From Pseudomonas sp. Au-Pse12 (GTDB taxonomy: Bacteria > Pseudomonadota > Gammaproteobacteria > Pseudomonadales > Pseudomonadaceae): DNA of 64,000 nucleotides. Shown here in pieces: positions 25,759 to 34,643 of this stretch. Numbering within the stretch: the stretch's first letter is position 1; each line of letters starts with the position of its first letter. Location: contig NZ_JAJTTH010000005.1 of NCBI RefSeq assembly GCF_021341665.1, positions 496,001 to 560,000 of the forward strand. The letters run 5' to 3'. Made by a program: the position numbers and the translations under genes. Below the pieces are notes generated by a model. It saw nothing but the letters and a program-made list of their open reading frames with translations. It did not search any database and was not told the origin of the DNA.

Positions 25759-25772
25759 CGCAAACGTTTGCG
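25759..25772. promoter_or_regulatory. LacI-family operator (probable RbsR site)
   Basis: The perfect 14-base palindrome CGCAAACGTTTGCG has the central CG and half-sites typical of LacI/PurR-family regulators. It lies about 10-20 bases after the -10 element, where binding would block transcription start. The operon encodes its own LacI-type regulator, the likely ligand. Confidence 0.85.
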
Positions 25773-25895
25773 CGGCACTCGGGAAACGATGATCGTCTAT
25801 CTTTCCGAGGCATGGCGCCGGCCAGTGTCGCTGGAAACCTGGCGGCCCCGCCGGGCGAACGCTGCTCACAATAATCATAAGATCGGAGTGAACCC

Positions 25896-26852
25896 ATGAA
25901 GCTGCCCTTTGCTGGACGTCTACTCGCGGTTGCTGTTCTGGCCGCTGCATCCGCTGCCCTTCCTGTCTCTTCGGCTCTGGCCGACACCCCACAGAAACCC
26001 AAGGTCGCCCTGGTCATGAAATCCCTGGCCAACGAGTTCTTCCTGACCATGGAAGACGGCGCCAAGGCTTATCAGAAAGAGCACTCCGCCGATTTTGACC
26101 TGGTGTCCAACGGCATCAAGGATGAAACCGATACCGCCAACCAGATCCGCATCGTCGAGCAGATGATCGTCTCCAAGGTCAATGCCCTGGTGATTGCGCC
26201 CGCCGACTCCAAGGCGATGGTGCCGGTGATCAAGAAGGCGGTGGACGCCGGGATCACGGTGATCAACATCGATAACCAGCTTGACCCCGCTGTGTTGAAG
26301 AGCAAGAACATCAGCGTGCCTTTCGTTGGGCCGGACAACCGCAAGGGCGCGCGCCTGGTGGGCGAGTACCTGGCCAAGCAACTCAAGGCTGGTGACGAAG
26401 TGGGGATCATCGAAGGGGTTTCCACCACCACCAACGCACAACAGCGCACTGCCGGCTTCAAGGATGCGATGGACGCTGCGCAGATCAAGGTGGTGTCGCT
26501 GCAATCGGGCGACTGGGAAATCGACGCCGGCAACCGCGTGGCCTCGGCCATGCTCAGCGAATACCCGAACCTCAAGGCATTGCTCGCCGGTAACGACAGC
26601 ATGGCGGTGGGCGCGGTCTCGGCCGTACGGGCCGCCGGCAAGGCGGGCAAGGTGCAGGTGGTGGGCTACGACAACATTAACGCCATCAAGCCGATGCTCA
26701 AGGATGGCCGAGTCCTGGCCACGGCCGATCAGTTCGCTGCCAAGCAGGCGGTGTTCGGTATCGAGACGGCACTGAAGATCCTCAAGGGCGAGAAGGTCGA
26801 CAGCGGTACCCAAGGCGTGATCGAAACTCCGGTTGAGCTGGTCACCCAGTAA
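25896..26852 (+). CDS. rbsB: Ribose ABC transporter periplasmic binding protein
   Basis: 318-residue type I sugar-binding protein. The signal peptide ends near ALADTPQKP; the mature protein has the two-lobe periplasmic-binding fold with VALVMKSLANEFFLTM, LVIAPADSKAMVPVIKKA, INIDNQLD and the hinge segment VVGYDNINAIKPML. Context with rbsA, rbsC, rbsK and rbsD fixes the ligand as ribose (or a close pentose). First gene of the operon, 124 bases after the operator. Confidence 0.93.
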   Translation: MKLPFAGRLLAVAVLAAASAALPVSSALADTPQKPKVALVMKSLANEFFLTMEDGAKAYQKEHSADFDLVSNGIKDETDTANQIRIVEQMIVSKVNALVIAPADSKAMVPVIKKAVDAGITVINIDNQLDPAVLKSKNISVPFVGPDNRKGARLVGEYLAKQLKAGDEVGIIEGVSTTTNAQQRTAGFKDAMDAAQIKVVSLQSGDWEIDAGNRVASAMLSEYPNLKALLAGNDSMAVGAVSAVRAAGKAGKVQVVGYDNINAIKPMLKDGRVLATADQFAAKQAVFGIETALKILKGEKVDSGTQGVIETPVELVTQ

Positions 26853-26909
26853 TCATTGCGGCGGTACAACGGCGCTCGCCCGGTCGGGCGGGCGCATGGA
26901 GAGTTTCCT

Positions 26910-28463
26910 ATGTCAGTTTCCGCTGCCAACGCTGTCCTATCGGTCAGCGGTATCGGCAAGACTTATGCCCAACCGGTGTTGAGCGGCATCGACCTGACGC
27001 TGCTGCGCGGTGAAGTGCTGGCGCTTACCGGTGAGAACGGTGCCGGCAAGAGCACCCTGTCGAAGATCATCGGCGGCCTGGTCAGCCCCACCACAGGGCA
27101 TATGCAGTTCAACGGCCAGGACTATCGCCCCGGCAGCCGCGCCCAGGCCGAGGAACTGGGTATTCGCATGGTGATGCAGGAACTCAACCTGCTGCCGACG
27201 CTGTCTGTGGCCGAGAACCTGTTTCTTGACAACCTGCCCAGCAGTGCTGGCTGGATCAGCCGTCGGCAACTGCGCAAGGCGGCGATCGAGGCCATGGCCC
27301 AGGTCGGCCTGGACGCCATCGACCCCGACACCCTGGTGGGCGAGCTGGGCATTGGCCATCAGCAAATGGTGGAGATTGCCCGCAACCTGATCGGTGACTG
27401 CCATGTGCTGATTCTCGATGAGCCCACCGCCATGCTCACGTCCCGTGAGGTGGAGATGCTCTTCGAGCAAATCACCCGCCTGCAGGCCCGAGGCGTGTCG
27501 ATCATCTACATCTCCCATCGCCTGGAAGAACTGGCCCGGGTCGCGCAGCGCATTGCGGTGTTGCGTGACGGTTGCCTGGTCTGTGTCGAGCCGATGGCCA
27601 ATTACAACAGTGAGCAGTTGGTGAACCTGATGGTGGGGCGCGAGCTGGGCGAGCATATCGACCTTGGCGAGCGCAACATCGGTGCGCCAGCGCTGACGGT
27701 GAGCAATCTCAGCCGCGCGGACAAGGTTCGCGATGTCTCCTTCGAGGTGCGCAGCGGCGAGATCTTTGGCATTTCCGGTCTGATTGGGGCGGGGCGCACC
27801 GAACTGCTGCGATTGATCTTTGGTGCTGACATCGCTGACAGCGGCAGCATCGCCCTGGGCACGCCGGCGCGGCCAGTGAGCATTCGCTCGCCGGTGGACG
27901 CGGTGGCCAACGGCATTGCACTGATCACCGAAGACCGCAAGGGCGAGGGGCTGCTGCTGAGCCAGTCGATCAGCGCCAATATCGCCCTGGGCAACATGCC
28001 GGCGATTTCCAGCAGCGGTCTGGTCAATGGCCAGGACGAGGAGCAGCTGGCCCGGCGGCAGATCGACGCCATGCGCATCCGCAGCTCCAGCCCGGCGCAA
28101 CTAGTCAGTGAATTGTCCGGCGGCAATCAGCAGAAAGTGGTGATCGGTCGCTGGCTGGAGCGCGACTGTTCAGTGCTGCTGTTTGACGAGCCAACCCGTG
28201 GCATCGATGTCGGCGCCAAGTTCGATATCTACGGCCTGCTGGGAGACTTGACCCGCCAGGGCAAGGCCCTGGTGGTGGTGTCCAGCGACCTGCGGGAACT
28301 GATGCTGATCTGCGATCGCATCGGCGTGCTTTCGGCCGGGCGCTTGATCGACACCTTCGAGCGCGACAGCTGGACCCAGGATGAACTGCTTGCGGCGGCG
28401 TTTGCCGGCTATCAAAAACGAGATGCGCTGCTCAATGAAGCGGCGCCTAGGAATGCATCATGA
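26910..28463 (+). CDS. rbsA: Ribose ABC transporter ATP-binding protein
   Basis: 517-residue tandem ATPase of the carbohydrate uptake type 2 class. The N-terminal half has Walker A GENGAGKST and Walker B VLILDEPTAML; the C-terminal half has the degenerate loop GLIGAGRTEL, signature LSGGNQQKV and LLFDEPTRGIDVG. ATG 26910 is chosen since the core IGKTYAQPVLSGIDL begins soon after. It overlaps rbsC by four bases (ATGA). Confidence 0.95.
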   Translation: MSVSAANAVLSVSGIGKTYAQPVLSGIDLTLLRGEVLALTGENGAGKSTLSKIIGGLVSPTTGHMQFNGQDYRPGSRAQAEELGIRMVMQELNLLPTLSVAENLFLDNLPSSAGWISRRQLRKAAIEAMAQVGLDAIDPDTLVGELGIGHQQMVEIARNLIGDCHVLILDEPTAMLTSREVEMLFEQITRLQARGVSIIYISHRLEELARVAQRIAVLRDGCLVCVEPMANYNSEQLVNLMVGRELGEHIDLGERNIGAPALTVSNLSRADKVRDVSFEVRSGEIFGISGLIGAGRTELLRLIFGADIADSGSIALGTPARPVSIRSPVDAVANGIALITEDRKGEGLLLSQSISANIALGNMPAISSSGLVNGQDEEQLARRQIDAMRIRSSSPAQLVSELSGGNQQKVVIGRWLERDCSVLLFDEPTRGIDVGAKFDIYGLLGDLTRQGKALVVVSSDLRELMLICDRIGVLSAGRLIDTFERDSWTQDELLAAAFAGYQKRDALLNEAAPRNAS

Positions 28464-29437
28464 AAACTGCACCGGCAAGCGGCAAGCGAGGCGGCCATTA
28501 CTACGGCCTCGGTACTTACCTGGGGTTGGCGGGGGCGTTGCTGGGGATGATCGTGCTGTTCTCCCTGCTCAGCAGCCACTTCCTGTCCTATGACACCTTC
28601 AGCACCCTGGCCAACCAGATTCCCGACCTGATGGTGCTGGCGGTGGGCATGACCTTTGTCCTGATCATCGGCGGCATCGACCTGTCCGTGGGGTCGGTGC
28701 TGGCCCTGGCGGCATCAACCGTCAGCGTGGCGATTCTCGGCTGGGGTTGGGGGGTAGTGCCCGCGGCGCTGCTGGGCATGGCCTGTGCGGCGCTGGCGGG
28801 GACCGTCACCGGCTCGATCACCGTGGCTTGGCGCATTCCTTCGTTCATCGTGTCCCTGGGGGTTCTGGAGATGGCCCGCGGAGTGGCCTATCAGATGACC
28901 GGCTCGCGCACCGCGTACATCGGCGACGCGTTCGCCTGGTTGTCGAATCCGATTGCCTTTGGCATTTCGCCGTCGTTTATCATTGCCCTGCTGATTATCT
29001 TCCTGGCCCAGGCGGTGCTGACCCGTACCGTGTTCGGCCGCTATCTGATCGGCATCGGTACCAACGAAGAAGCGGTGCGCCTGGCGGGGATCAACCCCAA
29101 GCCCTACAAGATTCTGGTTTTCAGCCTGATGGGGTTGCTGGCCGGCATTGCTGCACTGTTTCAGATTTCTCGCCTGGAAGCGGCAGACCCGAATGCGGGC
29201 TCCGGTCTGGAGTTGCAGGTCATCGCCGCGGTGGTGATCGGCGGCACCAGCCTGATGGGCGGACGCGGCTCGGTGATCAGTACCTTCTTCGGCGTCTTGA
29301 TTATTTCCGTGCTGGCTGCAGGCCTGGCGCAAATCGGCGCATCCGAACCGACCAAGCGCATCATCACCGGTGCGGTCATCGTGATTGCCGTGGTGCTGGA
29401 TACCTATCGCAGCCAGCGCGCCAATCGGCGGGTTTGA
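28460..29437 (+). CDS. rbsC: Ribose ABC transporter permease
   Basis: 325-residue polytopic permease of the BPD_transp_2 family with about eight to ten hydrophobic helices and the family motifs GGIDLSVGSVLALA and GGTSLMGGRGSV. Pairs with RbsA and RbsB for ribose import. The start overlaps the rbsA stop. Confidence 0.95.
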   Translation: MKTAPASGKRGGHYYGLGTYLGLAGALLGMIVLFSLLSSHFLSYDTFSTLANQIPDLMVLAVGMTFVLIIGGIDLSVGSVLALAASTVSVAILGWGWGVVPAALLGMACAALAGTVTGSITVAWRIPSFIVSLGVLEMARGVAYQMTGSRTAYIGDAFAWLSNPIAFGISPSFIIALLIIFLAQAVLTRTVFGRYLIGIGTNEEAVRLAGINPKPYKILVFSLMGLLAGIAALFQISRLEAADPNAGSGLELQVIAAVVIGGTSLMGGRGSVISTFFGVLIISVLAAGLAQIGASEPTKRIITGAVIVIAVVLDTYRSQRANRRV

Positions 29438-29440
29438 TTC

Positions 29441-30463
29441 ATGGCAACCATCAAGGATGTGGCGGCGCTGGCGGGTATTTCCTACACCACGGTGTCCCAC
29501 GTGCTGAACAAGACGCGCCCGGTCAGTGAAGAAGTGCGGGTCAAGGTCGAAGCGGCGATCAAGCGCCTGGACTATGTGCCCAGCGCGGTGGCGCGCTCGC
29601 TGAAGGCCAAGACCACGGCGACCATCGGGTTGCTGGTGCCCAACAGCCTCAACCCGTACTTTGCCGAGCTGGCTCGGGGGATCGAGGACTACTGTGAGCG
29701 CAACGGCTATTGCGTGATCCTCTGCAACTCCGACGACAACCCGGAGAAACAGCGCAACTACCTGCGGGTGTTGCTGGAAAAGCGCATTGACGGGCTGATC
29801 GTCACCTCGGCCGGCGGCGACAGCGGCCTGGCCCAGGGGCTGGCCGGGGTGCGCACGCCGATGGTGATTGTCGACCGCGGGCTGGAAGGGGTGGACGCCG
29901 ATCTGGTGCGCATCGACCACCAGTACGGTGCCTACCTGGCGACTCGGCATCTGCTGCAGCTGGGGCATCGGGACATCGCCTGCATTGGGGGGCCGGGCAA
30001 TACCAGCGTGGCGCAGTTGCGCCTGGCGGGATTTCAGCAGGCGCTGGGCGAGGCCGGCGTCGAGGTGCCGGCCGAGCGCATTCTGGAAAGTGATTTCAGC
30101 AGCACCGGCGGCTATCGCGCGGCGGCGCAGTTGCTCGATGGCGGACGGGCGCCGAGCGCGATCTTCGCCGGCAACGACATGATGGGCATCGGGGTGCTGC
30201 GCGCGGCGGCGGAGCGCAATATTCGCGTGCCCGGCGAGCTCTCGGTGATCGGCTTCGATGACATCCTCATGAGCCGTTATGTCTACCCGGCACTGACGAC
30301 GGTCGGCCAGTCGATCCTGCAGTTGGGTGAAACCGCGGCGGAATTGCTGTTGCGGCGCATCGCCACTCCGGAGTTGCCGGTCGACCAGCGCATCGTTACA
30401 CCGAATATCGTCTTGCGGGAGTCGACGGCGCCGCTCAGTGGCGCCTTCGCTGAATACCGTTGA
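29441..30463 (+). CDS. rbsR: LacI family regulator of ribose use (RbsR)
   Basis: 340-residue repressor. The N-terminal helix-turn-helix ATIKDVAALAGISYTTVSHVLN with the hinge helix PSAVARSLKAK is followed by a periplasmic-binding-like sensor domain that would bind ribose or a ribose phosphate. It is encoded inside the operon, three bases after rbsC. The operator at 25759 fits this class of DNA-binding domain, so self-control of the whole operon is likely. Confidence 0.93.
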   Translation: MATIKDVAALAGISYTTVSHVLNKTRPVSEEVRVKVEAAIKRLDYVPSAVARSLKAKTTATIGLLVPNSLNPYFAELARGIEDYCERNGYCVILCNSDDNPEKQRNYLRVLLEKRIDGLIVTSAGGDSGLAQGLAGVRTPMVIVDRGLEGVDADLVRIDHQYGAYLATRHLLQLGHRDIACIGGPGNTSVAQLRLAGFQQALGEAGVEVPAERILESDFSSTGGYRAAAQLLDGGRAPSAIFAGNDMMGIGVLRAAAERNIRVPGELSVIGFDDILMSRYVYPALTTVGQSILQLGETAAELLLRRIATPELPVDQRIVTPNIVLRESTAPLSGAFAEYR

Positions 30464-30487
30464 ACCCATTTGATTGAGTATCGATGT

Positions 30488-31405
30488 ATGTCTGCAAAAG
30501 TAGTGGTGGTGGGTAGCCTCAACATGGACCTGGTGACCCGGGCCGAGCGCCTGCCCCGAGGGGGCGAGACGTTGATTGGCCAATCCTTCGCCACGGTTTC
30601 CGGTGGCAAGGGCGCCAACCAGGCGGTGGCCGCGGCCAGGTTGGGCGCGCCGGTATCGATGGTCGGCTGTGTCGGTGACGACGCCTATGGCGAGCAACTG
30701 CGTGGCGCATTGTTGGCCGAGCAGATCGATTGCCAGGCCGTCAGCGAGGTCGAGGGCTCCAGTGGCGTCGCGCTGATCGTGGTGGATGACAGTAGCCAGA
30801 ATGCAATTGTCATTGTCGCTGGCGCTAACGGTCAGCTCAGTCCTGAAAAGGTCGCCGGGTTCGATCGGGTATTGCAGGAGGCCGAGGTGATCATCTGCCA
30901 GCTGGAGGTGCCCTTGGCAACAGTGGGCTACACCCTCAAGCGCGGGCGCGAGCTGGGCAAGACGCTGATTCTCAACCCGGCTCCGGCCAGTGCGCCGTTG
31001 CCGGCCGAGTGGTATGGCTCGATCGATTACCTGGTTCCCAATGAAAGCGAGGCCTCGGCCCTCAGTGGTGTGCCGGTGGACTCTCTGGAGAGCGCCGAAG
31101 TCGCTGCTGCCCGCTTGATCGCTGCCGGTGCGGGCAAGGTGATCATCACCCTCGGTGCCCAAGGTTCATTGTTCGCCAATGGCCATGGTTTCGAGCATTT
31201 TCCGGCGCCGAAGGTCAAGGCCATCGATACCACGGCGGCGGGGGATACCTTTGTCGGCGGATTTGCCGCTGCCCTGGCGAGCGGCAAGAGCGAGGCCGAG
31301 GCTATTCGTTTTGGCCAGGTGGCCGCCGCGTTGTCGGTGACACGCGCCGGTGCACAACCCTCCATTCCCACGCTGTCCGACGTACAGGCGTTCGTTCCTT
31401 CATGA
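30488..31405 (+). CDS. rbsK: Ribokinase
   Basis: 305-residue PfkB-family kinase that phosphorylates ribose to ribose 5-phosphate. VVVGSLNMDLV, GGKGANQAVAAARLGA and the catalytic DTTAAGDTFVGGFAAAL with the Asp base are clear. ATG 30488 is preferred over an upstream start in the same frame because the fold starts at SAKVVVVG. Overlaps rbsD by four bases. Confidence 0.96.
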   Translation: MSAKVVVVGSLNMDLVTRAERLPRGGETLIGQSFATVSGGKGANQAVAAARLGAPVSMVGCVGDDAYGEQLRGALLAEQIDCQAVSEVEGSSGVALIVVDDSSQNAIVIVAGANGQLSPEKVAGFDRVLQEAEVIICQLEVPLATVGYTLKRGRELGKTLILNPAPASAPLPAEWYGSIDYLVPNESEASALSGVPVDSLESAEVAAARLIAAGAGKVIITLGAQGSLFANGHGFEHFPAPKVKAIDTTAAGDTFVGGFAAALASGKSEAEAIRFGQVAAALSVTRAGAQPSIPTLSDVQAFVPS

Positions 31406-31806
31406 AAAAGACACCTTTGCTCAATATTGCCCTGTCGCGCCTGATCGCCTCTCTGGGGCACGGCGATATCGTGGTGATCGGCGATGCGGGCCTGCCGGTG
31501 CCGCCAGGCGTCGAATTGATCGACCTGGCGCTGACCCATGGCGTTCCCGACTTTCTCGGCACCTTGAAGGTGCTGCTCAGTGAGATGCAGGTGGAGCGTC
31601 ATGTGCTGGCTGAAGAGATTCTGCTCAAGCAGCCAGGCCCGCTCTCGGCGCTTGAAGCCATGACCGCCAGCGGTGAGCTGGGCGCGCGGCAGCTTCTGAG
31701 TCATGAAGAGTTCAAGCTGCTCAGTCGTCAGGCCCGTGCGGTGATTCGTACGGGGGAGTGCCAGCCGTATTGCAATATCGCCCTGATCGCCGGGGTGACC
31801 TTCTAG
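31402..31806 (+). CDS. rbsD: D-ribose pyranase
   Basis: 134-residue RbsD/FucU-type mutarotase that interconverts the pyranose and furanose forms of ribose so the kinase can act. It shows NIALSRLIASLGHGD with the catalytic His and ends PYCNIALIAGVTF. Coupled to rbsK through an ATGA overlap. Confidence 0.96.
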   Translation: MKKTPLLNIALSRLIASLGHGDIVVIGDAGLPVPPGVELIDLALTHGVPDFLGTLKVLLSEMQVERHVLAEEILLKQPGPLSALEAMTASGELGARQLLSHEEFKLLSRQARAVIRTGECQPYCNIALIAGVTF

Positions 31807-31848
31807 GCCGCTGTCGGGCTTTTTTCTACCTTGCACAAGGAGTGCGCC

Positions 31849-32877
31849 ATGCGCCGCTATGCTCAGCTGTTTCATCATTGGTTTCGGAGTCTGCTGCTTT
31901 TGTCTCTCCTCACTGCTACCGGCGCTCAGGCGGCGGAAAAAATCGATCTGATCATCGACACCGATCCGGGGGCCGACGATGTGGTGGCCCTTCTGTTCGC
32001 CCTGGCTTCGCCGGAGGAGTTGCAGGTCCGTGCCTTGACCACGGTGGCGGGCAACGTGCGGCTGGACAAGACCTCGCGCAATGCGCGACTGGCTCGTGAG
32101 TGGGCAGGGCGCGAGGACGTGCCGGTCTACGCCGGGGCGCCACAGCCGCTGCTGCGTACCCCCATCTACGCCGAGAATATCCACGGCAAGGAAGGCATTT
32201 CCGGAGTGACGGTGCATGAACCCAAGGCGCCTCTGGCCAAGGGCAGTGCGATCAACTACCTGATCGAGACGTTGCGGGCAGCCAAGCCCCACAGCATCAC
32301 CATCGCCATGCTCGGCCCGCAGACCAACCTGGCGCTGGCGCTGATCCAGGCGCCGGATATCACTCAGGGCATCAAGGAAGTGGTGGTCATGGGGGGCGCG
32401 CACTTCAACGGTGGCAACATCACCCCGGTGGCCGAGTTCAATCTGTTCGCCGACCCGCAAGCGGCTGAAGTGGTGCTCAAGAGCGGCGTCAAGCTGACCT
32501 ATCTGCCACTGGATGTGACTCACAAGGTGCTGACCAGTGATGCACGGCTGCAGAAGATCGCGGCCTTGAACAACAATGCCAGCAAAGTGGTGGGGGATAT
32601 CCTCAACGAGTACGTCAAGGGGGATATGGAGCACTACGGGATTCCCGGTGGCCCGGTGCATGACGCGACCGTGATCGCCTACCTCCTGAAGCCCGAGTTG
32701 TTCACCGGGCGCCAGGCCAACATGGTCATCGACAGTCGCGAAGGGCCGACCTTCGGCCAGACCATCGTCGACTGGTACGACGGCCTGAAACAGCAAAAGA
32801 ACGTGTTCTGGGTCGAGAACGGTGATGCTCAGGGGTTCTTCGACTTGCTCACCGAGCGTCTGGCGCGCCTCAAGTAA
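31849..32877 (+). CDS. Nucleoside hydrolase with signal peptide
   Basis: 342-residue inosine-uridine-preferring type nucleoside hydrolase. The calcium-binding motif IIDTDPGADDVVALL follows a signal peptide (hydrophobic core LLLLSLLTATGAQA), and the C-terminal half keeps the ligand-binding PGGPVHDATVIAYL. Export implies nucleosides are split in the periplasm, releasing ribose for the RbsBAC importer encoded just upstream. AAGGAG precedes ATG 31849, and a terminator follows the gene, so it probably closes the rbs transcript. Confidence 0.93.
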   Translation: MRRYAQLFHHWFRSLLLLSLLTATGAQAAEKIDLIIDTDPGADDVVALLFALASPEELQVRALTTVAGNVRLDKTSRNARLAREWAGREDVPVYAGAPQPLLRTPIYAENIHGKEGISGVTVHEPKAPLAKGSAINYLIETLRAAKPHSITIAMLGPQTNLALALIQAPDITQGIKEVVVMGGAHFNGGNITPVAEFNLFADPQAAEVVLKSGVKLTYLPLDVTHKVLTSDARLQKIAALNNNASKVVGDILNEYVKGDMEHYGIPGGPVHDATVIAYLLKPELFTGRQANMVIDSREGPTFGQTIVDWYDGLKQQKNVFWVENGDAQGFFDLLTERLARLK

Positions 32878-32884
32878 GCAATGC

Positions 32885-32912
32885 CCCCGCAGGTGCCTGC
32901 CTGCGGGGTTCT
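32885..32912 (+). terminator. Terminator at the end of the rbs-nucleoside hydrolase operon
   Basis: Perfect 9-bp stem CCCCGCAGG / CCTGCGGGG with a short loop and a weak TT tail, eight bases after the stop. Confidence 0.7.
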
Positions 32913-33123
32913 ACTCCCGTTCCAGGGCCTGCGCACCCAGATGGTCGGCCGGGTACTTCTCGAATACCTGTTCAATGAACGCGCGGGCAGACTGCGTGCC
33001 CAGCTCCTTCACCAGCAGGTCGATGCCAATGATCGCCAGCTCTTCCGGGCTCCCCGGGCTGTAGGAGCACTGGCCCTGGGGCCATTTGGCTTTGATGTCG
33101 GCGTCGATACTCACGGTGGCCAT
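32911..33123 (-). CDS. Hypothetical protein, 70 residues
   Basis: Small acidic protein reading MATVSIDADIKAKWPQGQ, later PEELAIIGIDLLVKELG and a helical C-terminus (ARAFIEQVFEKYPADH). No signal or membrane helix. Codon use looks like its neighbours and the frame is full-length between a good start and the rbs terminator. Family not recognised. Confidence 0.65.
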   Translation of the reverse strand: MATVSIDADIKAKWPQGQCSYSPGSPEELAIIGIDLLVKELGTQSARAFIEQVFEKYPADHLGAQALERE

Positions 33124-33288
33124 GAAAGTCTCACGAATTCGGATAAGGCGGGTGCCAGGGCTGGGCTCTGGGCGGGTGTTTGTTGCGCCGCAGAGTTAAC
33201 CATGTTGGCGGGTGTTTGGCACTGCGACTTAGGCATCAAGCGGGTGCTATGCGACACTGCGGTTTTTCCTGCGCTCAAGGAAGCCCTC

Positions 33289-33594
33289 GTGCACATTGAT
33301 TTGAACCAGCCTGATGCCTTGACCCTGGACGCGGTGCGTCAGCTGCTGGCGTCCGCCAGTGACAACGTGCACACGCAGTTGCGCGTGAGCAAAACCGGAA
33401 TTGCCTATATCTCGGCGGGTGTTGTGGGCGGTGCCGAGATCGACGGCTTGCTGTTTCGCCTGGAAACCTGGGCGGCCGGGTCCGGGTATGTGGGCAAGGT
33501 GGCGGCCGCGGACGAAGTCTGGGTGATGCAGATCTTCAATGCGCTCAAGCAGAACTGGCCCAAGCCAGCGTTCGATTACATCGATATCTATTGA
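33289..33594 (+). CDS. Hypothetical protein, 101 residues
   Basis: The frame is open much further upstream, but GTG 33289 with AAGGA nine bases before it gives the most plausible start (MHIDLNQPDALTLDAV). Small alpha/beta protein ending KQNWPKPAFDYIDIY, with no signal peptide. The pattern of a strand VHTQLRVSKTGIAYIS and strand WVMQIF suggests one compact domain. Family not recognised. Confidence 0.68.
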   Translation: MHIDLNQPDALTLDAVRQLLASASDNVHTQLRVSKTGIAYISAGVVGGAEIDGLLFRLETWAAGSGYVGKVAAADEVWVMQIFNALKQNWPKPAFDYIDIY

Positions 33595-33755
33595 TCGCTG
33601 TTCATATCCGGTGACGATTGTCCCGTGAAAGGGTGGCAATGTCTGAGGCAGACTTGTCCGCCGTTTACCTGATGCGGCAAATGGCCATTTGTTTTGAAAC
33701 CAAAAGCCAAATCGGCTGTCGCACGTTCTCTGCTTATTTTTGAAAAGGAGGCTTC

Positions 33756-34067
33756 ATGCCTTGGAAGCTCGCTTCATTCGGAACCTTGTTGGCCGCTGCA
33801 GTCCTTGGCGGGTGCAGCACTGCTGGGTCGACAACGGCGCCTGTGGCTGCTGAGGCCGGGCACACTCGTTGTGAAGCAACGGCCGCTGAATTCGCCGTCG
33901 GCAAGAAGGCTTCTCCCGAGTTGCTCGAGCAGGCCCGTACGCGTGCTGGGGCGCAGTATGCAAGGTTCCTCAAGCCCAACGACATGATCACTCTTGAGTA
34001 CCGCTCGGATCGCCTGAACCTCAACACCGATGCCGGTTTGGTGGTAACCCGGGTTAACTGTGGTTAA
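33756..34067 (+). CDS. Lipoprotein with an I78-type peptidase inhibitor domain
   Basis: 103-residue lipoprotein (lipobox LGGC, Cys 20). The mature part follows the I78 inhibitor pattern: first Cys in TRCEATAAEFAVGKKAS, Ala-Arg-rich helix, PNDMITLEYRSDRLNL and the terminal RVNCG. This family inhibits serine peptidases such as subtilisin-like enzymes. ATG 33756 follows AAAAGGAGG. It would be anchored in the envelope and could protect it from secreted proteases. Confidence 0.8.
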   Translation: MPWKLASFGTLLAAAVLGGCSTAGSTTAPVAAEAGHTRCEATAAEFAVGKKASPELLEQARTRAGAQYARFLKPNDMITLEYRSDRLNLNTDAGLVVTRVNCG

Positions 34068-34091
34068 GGGCTGAGGCTTTTTGCTCACGCA

Positions 34092-34125
34092 TAAAAAACC
34101 CCGTCACATGGACGGGGTTTTTTTA
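34092..34125. terminator. Bidirectional terminator between the I78 lipoprotein gene and the cold-shock gene
   Basis: Perfect stem CCCCGTC / GACGGGG flanked by A6 and T7, between two convergent genes. Confidence 0.9.
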
Positions 34126-34138
34126 GCTCGCTGAGAAA

Positions 34139-34351
34139 TTACTCAGGACGAACTTGTGCAGCTTGCATACCCTTTTGGCCTTTCTCAGCCACGAAGGAAA
34201 CGGTTTGGCCTTCTTTCAGGCTTTTGAAACCGTCGCTTTCAATAGCTTTGAAGTGTACGAACAGGTCGTCACCGCCACCTTGAGGAGTGATGAAGCCGAA
34301 GCCTTTTTCATCGTTGAACCATTTTACGGTGCCGGTTTGGCGATTAGACAT
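34139..34351 (-). CDS. Cold-shock domain protein (CspA family)
   Basis: 70-residue single CSD protein with RNP1 (KGFGFI) and RNP2 (LFVHF) motifs; it binds single-stranded RNA and DNA as an RNA chaperone. The start MSNRQTGTVKWFNDEKGFG is fixed by the fold; upstream frame residues come from the long 5' leader. The leader region of about 100 AT-rich bases is typical of csp genes. Which csp paralogue this is cannot be decided here. Confidence 0.95.
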   Translation of the reverse strand: MSNRQTGTVKWFNDEKGFGFITPQGGGDDLFVHFKAIESDGFKSLKEGQTVSFVAEKGQKGMQAAQVRPE

Positions 34352-34643
34352 GGTGTATCTCCAAGAAACATATATTTTCAGTAGTGCTGTGCTGCTCAGG
34401 CCAACTGGGCACACCGAGCTATCATAGTCGAAATGTTCGGCTTGGGAGCCCCCTAGAGGCACTGTTTGCCCGATGTGCCCGTATATTTTGCCTGCGAAGT
34501 TGGCTGTAGGCCCCGGTTTAAGGGGCTTTCGCGGAAAACAAACGGTGATAAAAAAACCCGTAAAACCTGCGTAAATTGTGAAAAAAAACGCGTTTCAGGC
34601 TCTTTTAAAGGGCTCGATACGGCTTGTTTCGAGCCTTGGTGGG

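Noticed and set aside
25759..25772. PurR operator
   Set aside because: The palindrome would suit PurR too, but it controls the rbs operon, which encodes its own LacI-type repressor; RbsR is the simpler reading.
28715..31162. 815-residue open frame on the minus strand across rbsC, rbsR and rbsK
   Set aside because: A shadow of GC-rich codons on the opposite strand; His/Gln/Arg-rich with no fold pattern, and the plus-strand genes are certain.
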